Source: Nyssa sinensis (Eukaryota; Streptophyta; Magnoliopsida; Cornales; Nyssaceae). Taken from it: a stretch of DNA of 64,000 nt. Location of the stretch: the NCBI GenBank assembly GCA_008638375.1, contig CM018032.1, positions 51,482,501 to 51,546,500 of the forward strand, written 5' to 3'. Below, one piece after another: positions 32,232 through 43,904 of this stretch. Each line of letters starts with the position of its first letter. Positions within the stretch are counted from its first letter, which is position 1. The notes under the pieces are model-generated. The model was not told the origin of the DNA. It did not search any database and saw only the letters and a list, made by a program, of their open reading frames with translations. A program made the position numbers and the translations under genes.

Positions 32232-34974
32232 TGTCATCTGAAATGGTGTCCCACGAATGGGTCAGCTCAACTACTGGTACAATATAATGCTAATGCAAGA
32301 AACAAAATTAAGGGCGTGGCATGTGCAAGTGTACATTTATATCTACATGGCATTTAATATCATCAATGCAATATATGAATAGTATGCATGACGCACCCAT
32401 GCAACTCTATGCCCACCCATGTCTCGCTTCACGGACCTTCCCCGATGGCCTGTAAGTACCATGTATGTCTCGCTTCACGGTTCGGAACCTGTCAGGCATG
32501 CGAGTACCAAATGGCCAATTTTGGGTTTTTTACCACAAGATTTGCACCCTCATAATGCACAGCACCACGTGCTCAACTCACACCATGTCCAAGGAATCAC
32601 ACTATGCTAATATGCTCCAATTCTATTGTGCCACAATGTAATCTCAACAAAGCATCACATCCACACATGAAGCATGCTTTGAATCACATATTTCATAATC
32701 TCAACAATTATCAGAGAATATAATCCACACATTATACTAACACATGCAATATACACGTAGTCATAATCCACATTCATCACCAAACTTTCAAAAAGATAGC
32801 ATGAAACACATAGGCATATGAACAATCAAACAAACATGTGAATCATCAAGTCAACATGGCAGTTATTCCTAAACTTAATTTTATTTCTTACTTAATTAGC
32901 ACAATATATCGTACCTAATGGGTCAGTCTCAACTCAGGAAGATGTACTCGTAGTGCAGTGGAACTAGTAGTAGAATGCAGAAGGTTAGACCACCTTCTCC
33001 TTGCCTTTCCGTGTCCCTAAAATCATAAAATGTAACTCAGTTCATTTGCTACTTGAATTATGTTATTCATCAAATTTTATGTCTTTATTTTATGAGTTTC
33101 TATTTCATCAAATTAAACTTTGCTGTTGAGTCTGAAACGCCAAAGAAAATAGGTTTAGGCTTTCACGGAATTCAATTCGGACAGCCAAGCTAAAAAGGGC
33201 AAAATGGTCATTTTGCACTTTTTACGGGTGCTTACATCCCGAGACCTCTTTTCATAAATTGGACTCCACAGTTGAGTCCGAAATGGTCGGGATAATAAAA
33301 TTCCACTATTTGTTTACTTAATTCGGAGTTCGTTTGACTACGTTTCAACTCAGGGGCATTTTGGTAATTTTTAATGTCATCACGGGTCTTTTATTTTTTG
33401 GCACCCCGTCTCATAAAACGGACCTCACCATTGGTCTCAGAATGGTCGAGATAGTTAAAATATACTAATGACTTGTCCTATCTGGACTCTGGACTATTTT
33501 GTGATATTTAAATAATTAAATTAATTAAATTAATTTTAATATTTTATTCAGGGGGGTCAGATTGTAATTTCTTAAAAGTTTTGGGGTCAGAGTTGAATTT
33601 CTGAAAGTTCTTGGGTTCAAATTTTGTTTCAAAAAATACAGGGGTCAAATTGTAATTTCTAAATTTCTTATTCCTACCATGGATAGCCAAACAGTGGCTA
33701 ATGTCTCAAAACAGGGATAGGATATCACTATTCCTAATTTAATTCGAATTTCAATTTTATAAACCCGTAGCCAAACACTCCTAATCCTATTTTAATTTAA
33801 AACATGCAGCTAACACGTGGCAGGGGTGGGTCAGTTTTGACCCGACCCGAACCCGAACCCGACCTGAAACCCGAACCAGACCCGACTAGACAATGCCTTC
33901 TTCCCCGATTTTTCGGTAGGGTTCCGACGTGTCTCCGGCGTCTTATCCGGCGCCAGCGACACTATTTTGATCAGATTTCAGTGTTTTCAAAATGCTATTT
34001 TCTTTCATTTCTTCCCTAGATTCCATTTCTACTCTTTGTTTTCACTTTCATCCATTAGATCTCCATGAAATGGCCAAGAATCGTAGCTTCGGCCACCTAA
34101 GATTTTCCATTTTTGAGCTTGTCTCCTCACTGTTTTGGCCCCAATCTCTTTCCATTATTTTTCTACACTCAAGGGGGTTAGTTTTCCATCATTTAAACCT
34201 TATACATAAAATATTAAGAATCCGATCCTACGCCCATGACCTGCAACTGCTCCTAACTCCCTCAATCCTTAACCATTTTAACTCATTCTTGTTGTGTTAG
34301 ACTCCATTTTTCGTTCTCAATATGACCCTACCATTTAAATAAATTAATATGCTAAAAGAAAAAGAAAAACAGATTGTGCATATAGAGATTTTTAAAGAGA
34401 GAAAACAAATGGGTTAAGGTGTTTACCTCAACAATGGTGCCTTCTCTCCCTCTCCTTAGTTTGCTTCTGATTTCTCAACCTCACAGCCCCTCACTTTGCT
34501 TCCTCCCCTTCTGATTTTCTTTCAAAAATCAAAACCCATATACACACATGTATTCCTCTTTCTCTCTCTCTCTCTCTCTCTATATCTCTCCCTCTCTAAT
34601 CCCACGGCTTGGTCTGCACCCCTTAACTCCCTCATCACATACATACATACAGATCACACTCACACACTCTACCTACCCACCAACTCCCTTACACACACCA
34701 CTCCACACCATACCACCTTGAGTGGTTTACACTCAAGCCACACACACACACGGCAATACACAGTGCACAGTACACGCATATATATATATATATATATCTA
34801 TATACACACACATATATATATATATATTTATACACCTAAGCATACTCACATACATACATATACACACATTTAATCACCTTCACATACATACATACCTACA
34901 CAACCTAAAATAATAATAATAATAATAAAAGAAGAAAAAAAAAATTCATTCCAAAAAAAATTCAGGTTATTACA
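32232..34974 (-). mobile_element. solo LTR, family F (copy F2), cut by the gap
   Basis: The visible part starts inside the F/G shared core (ATCTGAAATGGTGTCCCACG) and ends at TTCAGGTTATTACA. By alignment with F4, about 260 bp of the sense 3' end are hidden in the gap. The base pairs after the end, CTGTA, should be one half of the 5-bp duplication; the other half is not visible. The middle carries the G-box and a CCCGAACC-rich tract. No coding domain is seen. Confidence 0.82.
33811..33887. promoter_or_regulatory. G-box plus C-rich (quadruplex complement) tract in F2
   Basis: AACACGTGGCAGG is followed by repeated CCCGACCCGAACCCG. In sense orientation this is the G-rich tract followed by the G-box, as in F1. 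Confidence 0.55.
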
Positions 34975-34975
34975 C

Positions 34976-36054
34976 TGTAAGTGTTCTTGTTTAGTTTCCA
35001 TTACTGTATCCTTATACTATAAAATAGTTTTCTATTTTTTATTTTTAGATTTTGCTTTGAAAATTTTTTCTGATGCTGTTTTTTTTTAAAAAAAACATTC
35101 TCTGTATATTTGTTTTCTTTTCCTGATTTTTCAAAGAACAAAATCTTATTTCATAAAATAGTTTTTGTTTTATTGTAAAACTAATTTATATATATGCCCT
35201 AACTAACACAAACACTCTAACAATAGCACATTTGTTGCATGTATATAGTCTAGTCTTCCCAGCTACACAAGCAGACAAATAGAGAGAGAGAGAGAGAAAG
35301 GCAAAGAAAAAGAGAAAGAGAGAGTTGTGTAAATATGTGTACGCGTGTGTGTAACTACATGCACTAAGGAATCAGAAGCTAATGGGTGAATTCGGAAGCT
35401 GACTAAAGCTTGAAGCAAAATCTAGAACAAGAGAGAGAAGGGGGAGAACTCTAGAAAGAGAAAAATATCAACATAGAGAGAGAAAGTGGTGAGAGGCAAT
35501 TTTAAGCCAAACCATGTATGAAAGTTGCCTTTTTTTTTTTAGCCTTTAATCTAGTCGATTTCATAAAGATTAACACCAAAAGTAAGTAAGAAAATCCCTT
35601 AAGAACCAAACCTCTATTGTTGAAGCTTAAGATTGGGTTGATATTGACTTCAATAAAACTGAATCTTATGCACAAAATCCAAATCTAGATGAAAAAGGAA
35701 AGCTTAATTAGTTGACACCAACCAAAATGATTGAGAGATAGGCATATAGCAGTGAGTTGCTGGTGTGACCCTCAAAATAAAACCAAAATGATTGTGAGAT
35801 AGGCATATAACAATGAGTCGTCAGTCTGACCCTCAAAATAAAACCATCGAAGTGAACACCAAACCTTGGTTTATGAATGAAACTAGTAGAGGAAGAAAAA
35901 TGATAATCATAAGACCAAAAATAAAATATTTTGGTTGAGAAATGAAGGTGTAATAGCAATTTACAAGTCCTAGCTATAGCCACGAAAACCTCACGAACAG
36001 AGGGATTTGCTACTTTTTTAATTGTTAAAATACATATGTATGGTAAAAATAAGC
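34976..36054 (+). repeat. large inverted repeat, left arm, outer part
   Basis: TGTAAGTGTTCTTGTTTAG at its start is the reverse complement of sequence ending at 42106, and collinear complementarity continues to TTTGCTACTTTTTTAATTG and beyond. The arm is split here by F3 and resumes at 39236. F2 sits directly at its outer edge, so the true end is unknown. No transposase or gene is recognised in the arm; a 163-codon minus frame here runs into F3 and is not a gene. Confidence 0.88.
35721..35845. repeat. two tandem copies of about 62 bp
   Basis: AACCAAAATGATTG...GACCCTCAAAATA occurs twice in a row. The same doubled segment appears in reverse complement in the right arm near 41225-41345, so the duplication predates the inversion. 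Confidence 0.8.
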
Positions 36055-37744
36055 TATCACACCCCGAATTTCTGCAAACCCGAGGCGCGAGTAACGAAAC
36101 TAAAAGAAAATAAAAATAATAAATAAATAAAGGACAATCACATGCATTCCAATACCAACTCCATTTAGGTTCTGATACAATTCCATAAACCAAGTCCATT
36201 GTCTCATGACATACAAATTAAACATGCATAGTTCAGGGCTTATGCTCTTGTTCAATATCAACACATGCCCCAAGGGCCAAAATTCTCTAAGTTCTTTCTT
36301 CTACTAAAACATCCCCGAATCTCATGTGGCCGGAGTGTCATCTAAAATGGTATCCCACGAATGGGTCAGCTCAACTACTGGTATAATATAATGCTAATGC
36401 AAGAAACAAAATTAAGGCGTGGCATGTGCAAGTGTACATTTATATCTACATGGCATTCAATATCATCAATGCAGTATATGAACAGTATGCATGACGCACC
36501 CATGCAATTCTATGCCACACCCATGTCTCACTTTACGGACCTTCCCTGCAGGCCTGCGAGTACCTTAATATGTCTCGCTTCACAGTTCGGAACCCGTCAG
36601 GCATGCGAGTACCTATGGCCGATTTTCGGTTTTTCACCACATGATCTACACCCTCATAATGCACAGCACCACATGCTCAACTCACACCATGTCCAAGGAA
36701 TCACACTATGCCAATATGCTTTGATTCCACCATGCCATAATGTAATTTCAATAAAGCATCTTATCCACACATGAAGTATGCATTTAAATAATGTATTACA
36801 CAATAACATTTTGATCACAAATCCTTTCATCAAGTGTACATGCCATACATTAACACATGCTTTAAATCACGTATTTCATAATCTCAACAATTCTCGAAGA
36901 ATATAATCCACACATTATACTAACACATGAAAAATACACACAGTCATGATCCGCATTCATCACCAAACTTTCAAAAGATAACAAGAAACATATAATCATA
37001 TGAGCAATCAAACAAATACGTGAATCATCAAGTCAACATGGCAGTTACTCCTAAACTTAATTTTATTTCTTACTTAGCATAATATATCGTACCTAATGGG
37101 TCGACCTCAACTCAGAAAAATGTACTCGTAGTGTAGCGGAACTAGTAGTAGAATGCAGAAGGTTAGACCACCTTCTCTTTGCCTTTTAGTATTCCTAAGA
37201 TCATGAAATACGATTCAGTTCAATTACTACTTGAATTATGCTATTCATCAAATGTTATGTCTTTATTTTATTAGTTTATATTTTTCTAAAATAAACTCTA
37301 CTTTTGAGTTTGGAACGTCGAAGAAAAATGGTTTGGGCCTTCGCGGAATTTAATTTGGACATCCGAGCTAAAAAGGGCAAAACGGTCATTTTGCACTTGT
37401 TACAGGTCCTTACATCCTGAGACCTCTTTTCACAAATCAGACTCCATATTTGAGTTTGGAACGGTTGAGATAATAAAATTTCACTATTTGTTTACTTAAA
37501 TCGGAGTTCATTTGACTACATTTTAACTCAGGGGCATTTTGGTAATTTTTAAGGTTCCTACGGGGCTTTTATTTTTTGGGACCTCGTCTCATAACACGGA
37601 CCTCACCATTGGTCTTAGAAGGTCCAAGATAGTCAGAAAACATATATGACTTGTCCCATTTGGACTCCGGGCCATTTTACGGTATTTAATTTAATTAATT
37701 AAATTAAGTTAAGATATATTATATATATATATAAATTTCTTGCA

Positions 37745-37840
37745 CTAACTGACGGGCGCGCATAGGGTGGCTCCTTGGCCAGGTGTCACCTCCCCTCCAA
37801 AACGTCTCCCATTTGAATCTCGGCACAGCACTCCCCACCA
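37745..37840 (+). mobile_element. SINE-like insert in F3
   Basis: It matches the E1 insert at 29355 over the tRNA-like head (box-A-like GCATAGGGTGG, then CACCTCCCCTCCAAAA, then decayed box B ATTTGAATCTC) and is followed by a (TTTA)n tail. Copies F1, F2, F4 and F5 lack it. Confidence 0.45.
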
Positions 37841-39117
37841 CTTTTTATTTATTTATTTATTTTTCCTCCTTTTCAAATCCCTCCTTCATTTTCCCTGTGC
37901 GGCCTAGACCACGAAGCCCAATCCCTTCTCCCTTCCTCCTTGGCCCAACAATTAGAAAGGAACAGAGGCCCAAGGATTTTCAAATGAGACAGGCCCAACC
38001 TCGGTGGCCCAACTCCATGGCCGTTCCTCCCCCGACTTCCCGGTCACCCACCGATCGTCTTCTCTAGCGGCGTTGCCGGAGGCCGTAGTTTTCCCTCTTC
38101 ATTTTTCCTACCTTTTTCACGTCTGTTTTTCAAAATTTTCACACCAATCTCTTTCTAGGACTTTAATGAATAATTTGAAACTAGTTTTGGTCCCAAACCC
38201 CACCGTTTTTCGACACCCACTATGTTTTCCGGCCATGCAAGCCATTTTTTTTTTCTGGTAAGCCCATTTCTCTGCATTTTCCTAACAGTTTTAACTTCTT
38301 GTTTTTCCTACTTGTTTCCTGCATCTAATACACACAATTTCTCACCATTTAGTTTAACTTTAACACATAAAATATTAAGATCCCGAGCCCAACACTATGA
38401 CTTGCAACTTTTGTTTTCTAACTCAATTCTAGATCATTTTCATTAATTCTTTTTGTAAAGCTTTTCATTTTTCATGTTCCTTTTAGGTACACTAACTAAA
38501 CCTAGCATTCAGGCCAAGATTTCACAAAACAGAAAACTAAATCACTTACCATTTTCCTAGGTTTTTTTGGTGCAGTTGTCCTTCTCTCTCCTGTTCCAAC
38601 TTCTGGTTCTTCCAACGTCTCTCCCAGTTCCTCACCTTGTTTCACTTGGTTCCCTCTCAAATTGCACACACATACTCATCATCACCGCACTGCCTCTCTC
38701 TCTCTTTCTCTTATTTCTTTTTCTCTCTACTATTTCTCTCTACACCAGACCTCACTCACTCATGTTCTGATTTCACAAAACCACACGCCACACTCAATCA
38801 TAAAGGATAAGCATATACCTGTTGTTGCACTTAATGTGTTGTTATATACATATATATATATATACACCTATACACACATACTGTACATTGTACATCCACT
38901 TACATACACAATCTCCCACCCCTTTCTGATTTGCATTGATTAGGTTGCTTGTGTTTTGAGTTACCTATATATATACATATATATGTATATTGCCTTACAC
39001 ATGCATGCACACAATTTGATATATATCTATATATACACACATTAAAATGTATAAAATATATATATATATACATATGCATATACACATATATACATATATC
39101 CATTCCACTATAACATA

Positions 39118-39119
39118 TT

Positions 39120-39204
<85 letters not shown>
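39118..39204. repeat. (AAT)n(TTA)n palindromic microsatellite in F3
   Basis: About 12 AAT repeats run straight into about 16 TTA repeats, so the tract can fold on itself as one long hairpin. Confidence 0.88.
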
Positions 39205-39207
<3 letters not shown>

Positions 39208-39235
39208 TATTTAAAAAAAAAATTAGGTTATTACA

Positions 39236-39577
39236 TAAGCTCTTCGAATTGATTTAGAGTGAAATTGAGTTTCTAAAACCTAGGTTGAAGAAGACTACAC
39301 TAAATCATCGAGTCTAGAGCGAGTTGAAGATTGAGTTAATCGATTTGACTCTATAACCTCATGAGTTAATCGATTCGACTCGACCACCTCATGAGTTAAT
39401 TGATTCGACGTAACCACTTCATGAGTTAGCCGTTAAGTCAAGCTTCTCGCCTTAAATCCACGCGTAACCCTAACCTTAACTCAGAATAAATCCCACAAAC
39501 TTGAGGCTCGAGAGGAGTAGTGGATATATCATTATTGAGCACTGACATATCGAACTGACATGTGTCTATGTAGATCT
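39236..39577 (+). repeat. large inverted repeat, left arm, inner part
   Basis: TAAGCTCTTCGAATTGATTT onward is the reverse complement of the segment ending near 41020. Pairing stops at TAGATCT (39571-39577) against GATCTG at 40711. The part at 39332-39428 is a degenerate tandem repeat of about 31 bp (CATGAGTTAATCGATTCGAC), with about three units here and two in the right arm. Confidence 0.88.
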
Positions 39578-40369
39578 AAAAATTAACTTTTGGGGTATTA
39601 TAAGCTGAATTTCTATCAATCTTATCAAAGGGATTACTAAGCTCAATGCACAGAGTCAGTATACAGATCTACTTTTGGAGGCAGAGTTCAACTAAAAAAC
39701 TTCTAACCTTGAATACATTTCATATCTAATCTTTCTATTTTTAATCCTAATCAGGATTTGGTAAGCACTCAACCTATATATAAAAGCCCAAAGTATACCC
39801 TAAAACTCATGATGAATTATAATCACTCAATCTTATATTCTTTTAATTTATTCTCTAACTTAATCATCGGAGTGACCACTATCGGAACCTTTTCAGTGAC
39901 CTTTTCAGTGATGAGTTCGTTACATGTGTGTGACAGTTTCTATGATTTCAGTAATAGAGTAAAACACATGTAGACCCTATTAAATATTGATATCATAAAA
40001 GTCGTCACACCATGTGATGGACTCATGAAAAAATATCTCGTCGCAAATTATTAGGCCAAACAGGTACTCAGAATGAAACACCGTTATACAGAATGATTGG
40101 GATCCTCACTCAACAATATTACTAGATGTGGTGTCACTATTCTTTGAAAACTCTATAACTATCCTAATTTCATAATAAAGTTTTTTTTTTTCCGGATAGG
40201 TCATAAGGAAGTTATTTATGGCGAATCTCCAAAGATTTTAAAATTTTGTGATTTGTCTCACCGGATAATTTCTCAGCTATGAGATAGTAATTTTAGTCCA
40301 TTTCCCCACTTACCAACAAAAAACGGTTACCAACTTCGTAGCTATCTTTTCCCTCTTGGATGGTATAAT
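39578..40369 (+). other. inverted-repeat spacer: decayed LTR-like sequence with TATA box
   Basis: CTATATATAAAAG at 39774-39786 is a good plant TATA box. It is followed about 90 nt later by CTAACTTAATCATCGGAGTG, which resembles the start region of transcripts in some plant LTRs. LTR borders are not visible and no frame of note occurs, so this is a weak call of an old retroelement promoter. Confidence 0.3.
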
Positions 40370-40707
40370 CCTTCAAAATCTTCCTAGATTTCCCCCACTA
40401 CGCAATTCAATTTCATCAAGCCAATCAACAGGTTTATTTTCAAACACACACCTATTTCTAATATTCCATAGAGACCAACAAATTGCAAATGGAATAATAT
40501 TCTTTCGTATAACCAAATCTGTTTCCCTAAATTCCAACCTTGCCACCACTCCAAAGCCCCTTTGACATAGCTTGGAACAACTCATTGGACACCCCACCAA
40601 TGCAAATAAGCAATCCAAACCCTCCATGCTTTTGAGCATAATAAGAGAAAGTGATATGAGGTTTCTAACACCTCACCACAAAATCTACAACAACAACTGT
40701 CATTGTT
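40370..40707 (-). pseudogene. LINE reverse-transcriptase C-terminal relic (zf-RVT region)
   Basis: On the minus strand one frame gives CRFCGEVLETSYHFLLLCSK followed by AWRVW, matching the C-x2-C-G...ET-x2-H-x4-C...W pattern of the zinc-binding domain at the C-terminus of plant LINE-type reverse transcriptases. After a stop or frameshift the next frame gives PFAICWSLWNIRNRCVFENK, the conserved tail of the same region. The catalytic RT core should lie further right but is missing: the relic stops where the right inverted-repeat arm begins. Non-functional. Confidence 0.75.
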
Positions 40708-40709
40708 TC

Positions 40710-42106
40710 AGATCTGCTTAGACACATGTCAGTTCGATATGTCAGTGCTCAATAATGATATATCAATTACTCCTCTTGAGCCTTAAGTTTGTGGGATTTA
40801 TTCCGGGTTAAGGTTACGCGTGGATTCGAGGCGATAAGCGTGACTTAACAACTAACTCATGAGGTGGTCAAGTTGAATCGATTAACTCATGAGGTGGTCG
40901 AGTCAAATCGATTAACTCAGTCTTCAACTCGTTCCAAACTTGATGACTTAGTGTAGTCGTCTTCACCCTAGGTTTTATAAACTCAATTTCACTCTAAATC
41001 AATTCGAAGAGCTTATTTTTACCATACATATGTATCTTAACAATTAAAAAAGTAGCAAATCCCTCCGTTCGTGAGGTTTTCGTGGCTATAGCTAGGACTT
41101 GTAAATTGCTATTACACCTTCATTTCTCAACCAAAATATTTCATTTTTGTTCTTACGATTATCATTTTTCTTCCTCTACTAGTTTCATTCATAAACCAAG
41201 GTTTGGTGTTCACTTCGATGGTTTTATTTTGAGGTCAGATCGGCAACTCACTGTTATATGCCTATCTCACAATCATGTTGGTTTTATTTTGAGGGTCACA
41301 CCAGCAACTCACTACTATATGCCTATCTCTCAATTAGTTTGGTTGGTGTCAACTGATTTAGCTTTCCTTTTTCATCTAGATTTGGATTCTGTTCATAAGA
41401 TTTAGTTTTATTGAAGTCAATATCAATCTAGTCTTAAGCTTCAACAATAAAAGTTTGATTCCTAAGGGGTTTTCTTACTTACTTTTGGTGTTAATCTTTA
41501 TGAAATCGACTAGATTAAAGGCTTAAAAAAAAAAAAAGGCAACTTTCATACATGGTTTGGCTCAAAATTGCCTCTCACCACTTTCTCTCTCTCTATGTTG
41601 ATATTTCTCTCTCTCTACAGTTCTACCCCTTCTCTCTTGTTCTAGATTTTGCTTCAAGCTTTAGTCAGCTTCCAAATTCACCTATTAGCTTCTGATTCCT
41701 TAGTGTATGTAGCTACACACACCCGCACACTTATTTACACAACTCTCTCTTTCTCTTTTTTCTTTGCCCTTCTCTCTCTCTCTATCTGTCTGCTTGTCCT
41801 TAATCAGCTGGGTGTAGCTGGGAAGACCAGACTATATACATGCAACAAATGTGCTATTGTTAGAGTGTTTGTGTTAGTCAAGGTATATATATAAATTAGT
41901 TTTGTAATAAAACAAAAACGATTTTAGAAAACAAGATTTTGTTCTTTGAAAACTCTAGAAAAGAAAAAAAAAATATAAAGAGAATGTTTTTTTTTTAAAA
42001 AAAACAACAAAAGAAAAAATTTTCAAAGAAAAAACTAAAACTAAAAAATAGAAAACTATTTTACAGTATAAGGATACGGTAATGGAAACTAAACAAGAAC
42101 GCTTAC
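40710..42106 (-). repeat. large inverted repeat, right arm
   Basis: This is the reverse complement of 34976-36054 joined to 39241-39577 (about 1.4 kb in total), with small differences such as shorter homopolymers. It is uninterrupted and so gives the empty site of F3. The pyrimidine-rich TCTCTCTC tracts mirror the GAGAGAGA tracts of the left arm. Confidence 0.9.
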
Positions 42107-43470
42107 AAAATTGCAGAAACTGAAACAGTGAACAAGGCTTGTGTTTTACATAATGTCCTTCAGACGAATTACGGTTCTTGTAGTGGTGCTTACGAACTCT
42201 TCGTCGTACGTCTCCCAGGATACATTGATTGAGTACACGCAAATGTTAAGCACTGCAACTACGTGTCTGGCGAACCGAACCAAACTAGTGACATGAACTC
42301 TCTCAAACTTTATGATTATGGAAGCACAGAATGTACGACAAATTCGATGATTAAATGGTAAGTGCATTGGTGTTTATATAGAGTCCTCCATGCCTGTTTG
42401 GTACAAGTATGAAGTTTTGGTTGTGTCTATTCATGACAAATAGACACAGTCGCGCCCAATAAAGAAGATGCCTATTTAGTCAAAATTCAAACCAAAGGTA
42501 ATCGCAAGATGACGGCGTTTTGGATTTAAACCAAAGCTAAACGCAATCGCTAAATGATAACGTTGGATTTAATTATCCTGGTAACTAAACGACAACGTTT
42601 TAGACTGAAAAAATGACAACGTTCTGGAAAAATATTTAAATAAATTTTTCCCGAAAAGATATATACACAGCAGGCCAAGGCCCAAACCCAAACCCGACCC
42701 AGCCCGGTTCGATATGGGGCGGCAATGCACGCGTGTGGTGAACCAAGCATGTCATAGGTCCTCGCCCTTCCACAAAACTTGGGTGCCCCTTAAGGTCCAA
42801 ACCTTCCTTCAAAGTAATTGTATATATATTATTTAAAAGCCTTGTACCCATCCTATGTGGGACATAAGTTTTTTCACAAGCTTCAAGATTTTGTTACCAT
42901 TTCCAAGTGGTGGGCCATCTCCAATGGTCACTTCAAGACTTTCCATACTTTATTATCTTCTCATTTATCTACTCTTTTTTCGTCATAAAATGATGTTTTA
43001 GTAGTGGAAGATTTTGGAGCATTCCATTATTTCTCTCTTTATATTTGTGTGTGTGTGTGTATATATATATGTTTGAGTGTAGTTATGGTGTAGGTACACC
43101 ACACTTATCTTGCACTACCATGACCGCTTATAATACTTTATGTCATCATCTTATTATGATATCTCTCAATATCATCATGTCATAAAATATCAAACTTATA
43201 CAACATTTAATTAGGGACAATAGGCTTTAATTAAGTGCACTTGTACACTAATTCACCCAAAAATTCTCATATATTAATCCACAATTAACACTAATGAAAG
43301 AAAGAAGAAAATGAGAACTTGAACCCTAGGTCTATGATCAAAGGATGAAACTTAACGAACCTTGGTTGGGCACATAGGGTAGCCCCATAATCATCCTCCA
43401 TAAGATTCACGATCATGCCCTCAGAAAAGGCATCTGCATACCTCTCCATGAACCCAGTCAACTCACTATC
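42107..43470. other. non-repeat stretch with promoter-like signals, no supported gene
   Basis: The sequence between the inverted repeat and G1 has no convincing gene. A minus-strand TATA box (TCTATATAAACA, complement of 42371-42382) sits upstream of a 73-codon frame without a recognised domain, and the area reads like a decayed Copia-type LTR, though no borders were found. A perfect hairpin, TGTGTCTATT-CATGACA-AATAGACACA, lies at 42422-42448. From 42655 to 42760 it is C-rich, then AT-rich to the end. Confidence 0.4.
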
Positions 43471-43475
43471 GTTCG
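43293..43475 (-). pseudogene. minus-strand coding relic cut by G1 (downstream half)
   Basis: The frame reads ...NDSELTGFMERYADAFSEGM...DDYGATLCAQPRF... and ends at TAG near 43291. The frame is open up to the G1 target site, and its natural continuation lies beyond G1 at 49311 onward. Family not recognised; it could be an exon of an old gene or of a retroelement accessory protein. Confidence 0.25.
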
Positions 43476-43894
43476 TGTAGAGATCTGAAAAATGAGGGTA
43501 AATTTTTCGTTTTTGCCGGTAGGGCACTATTCATGCACCGTTTGCCGGTAGGGCGCTATACGTGTAGATTTAACTATAAGTCATATTTAAAAACATATTT
43601 TGAGTATTCCATTGAAGATAAATATTCTTAGAATATTAAAATACACCTACTGTACAGATTTGAGCCTATTCAGAGATAGTTTCAAAAATAAGACTAAAAG
43701 GGCGTCCTGGGTGGAAACGGCCAAACCCGGCCACAAGCGAAAATTTATTTTTTTTGAAATTTTTCATTTAAAATGATTATAAGAAATTTGGTTAAAACAA
43801 AATATCGAATTGAGACGTTTCGAGATAGGTTGTAGTGTAACGGGGCCCAAAATCATTAAGGGCAAAAGGGTCATTTTGCCCCCTTTGCCTCTCC

Positions 43895-43904
43895 ACTATA
43901 AATA
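43895..43904 (+). promoter_or_regulatory. TATA box of G1 LTR
   Basis: ACTATAAATA lies 420 bp into the LTR and has an equivalent in G2 on the minus strand (56861-56870), both preceded in sense by GGGCAAAAGGGTCATTTTGC-like sequence. Confidence 0.6.

Larger units (their letters stand above)
36055..39235 (-). mobile_element. solo LTR, family F (copy F3), inside the left inverted-repeat arm
   Basis: Ends are TATCACACCCCGAATTTC (TG mutated to TA) and TTAGGTTATTACA. The target duplication is TAAGC at 36050-36054 and 39236-39240; the right arm shows the empty site (GAAGAGCTTATTTTTACC near 40985-41020). Length is 3181 bp including a SINE-like insert at 37745-37840. It is more diverged than F1, F4 and F5 and lacks their G-box block. 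No coding domain is seen. Confidence 0.92.

Noticed and set aside
35708..36199. 163-codon minus-strand ORF
   Set aside because: It runs from F3 across the F3 border into the inverted-repeat arm and includes the 62-bp tandem duplication, so it is a chimera of unrelated sequence.
42175..42185. TTCTTGTAGTG as the opposite CACTA terminus
   Set aside because: It matches 11 bases of a CACTA end, but no GCGACGCA subterminal motifs lie beside it and the next bases do not fit the terminus seen at 208.
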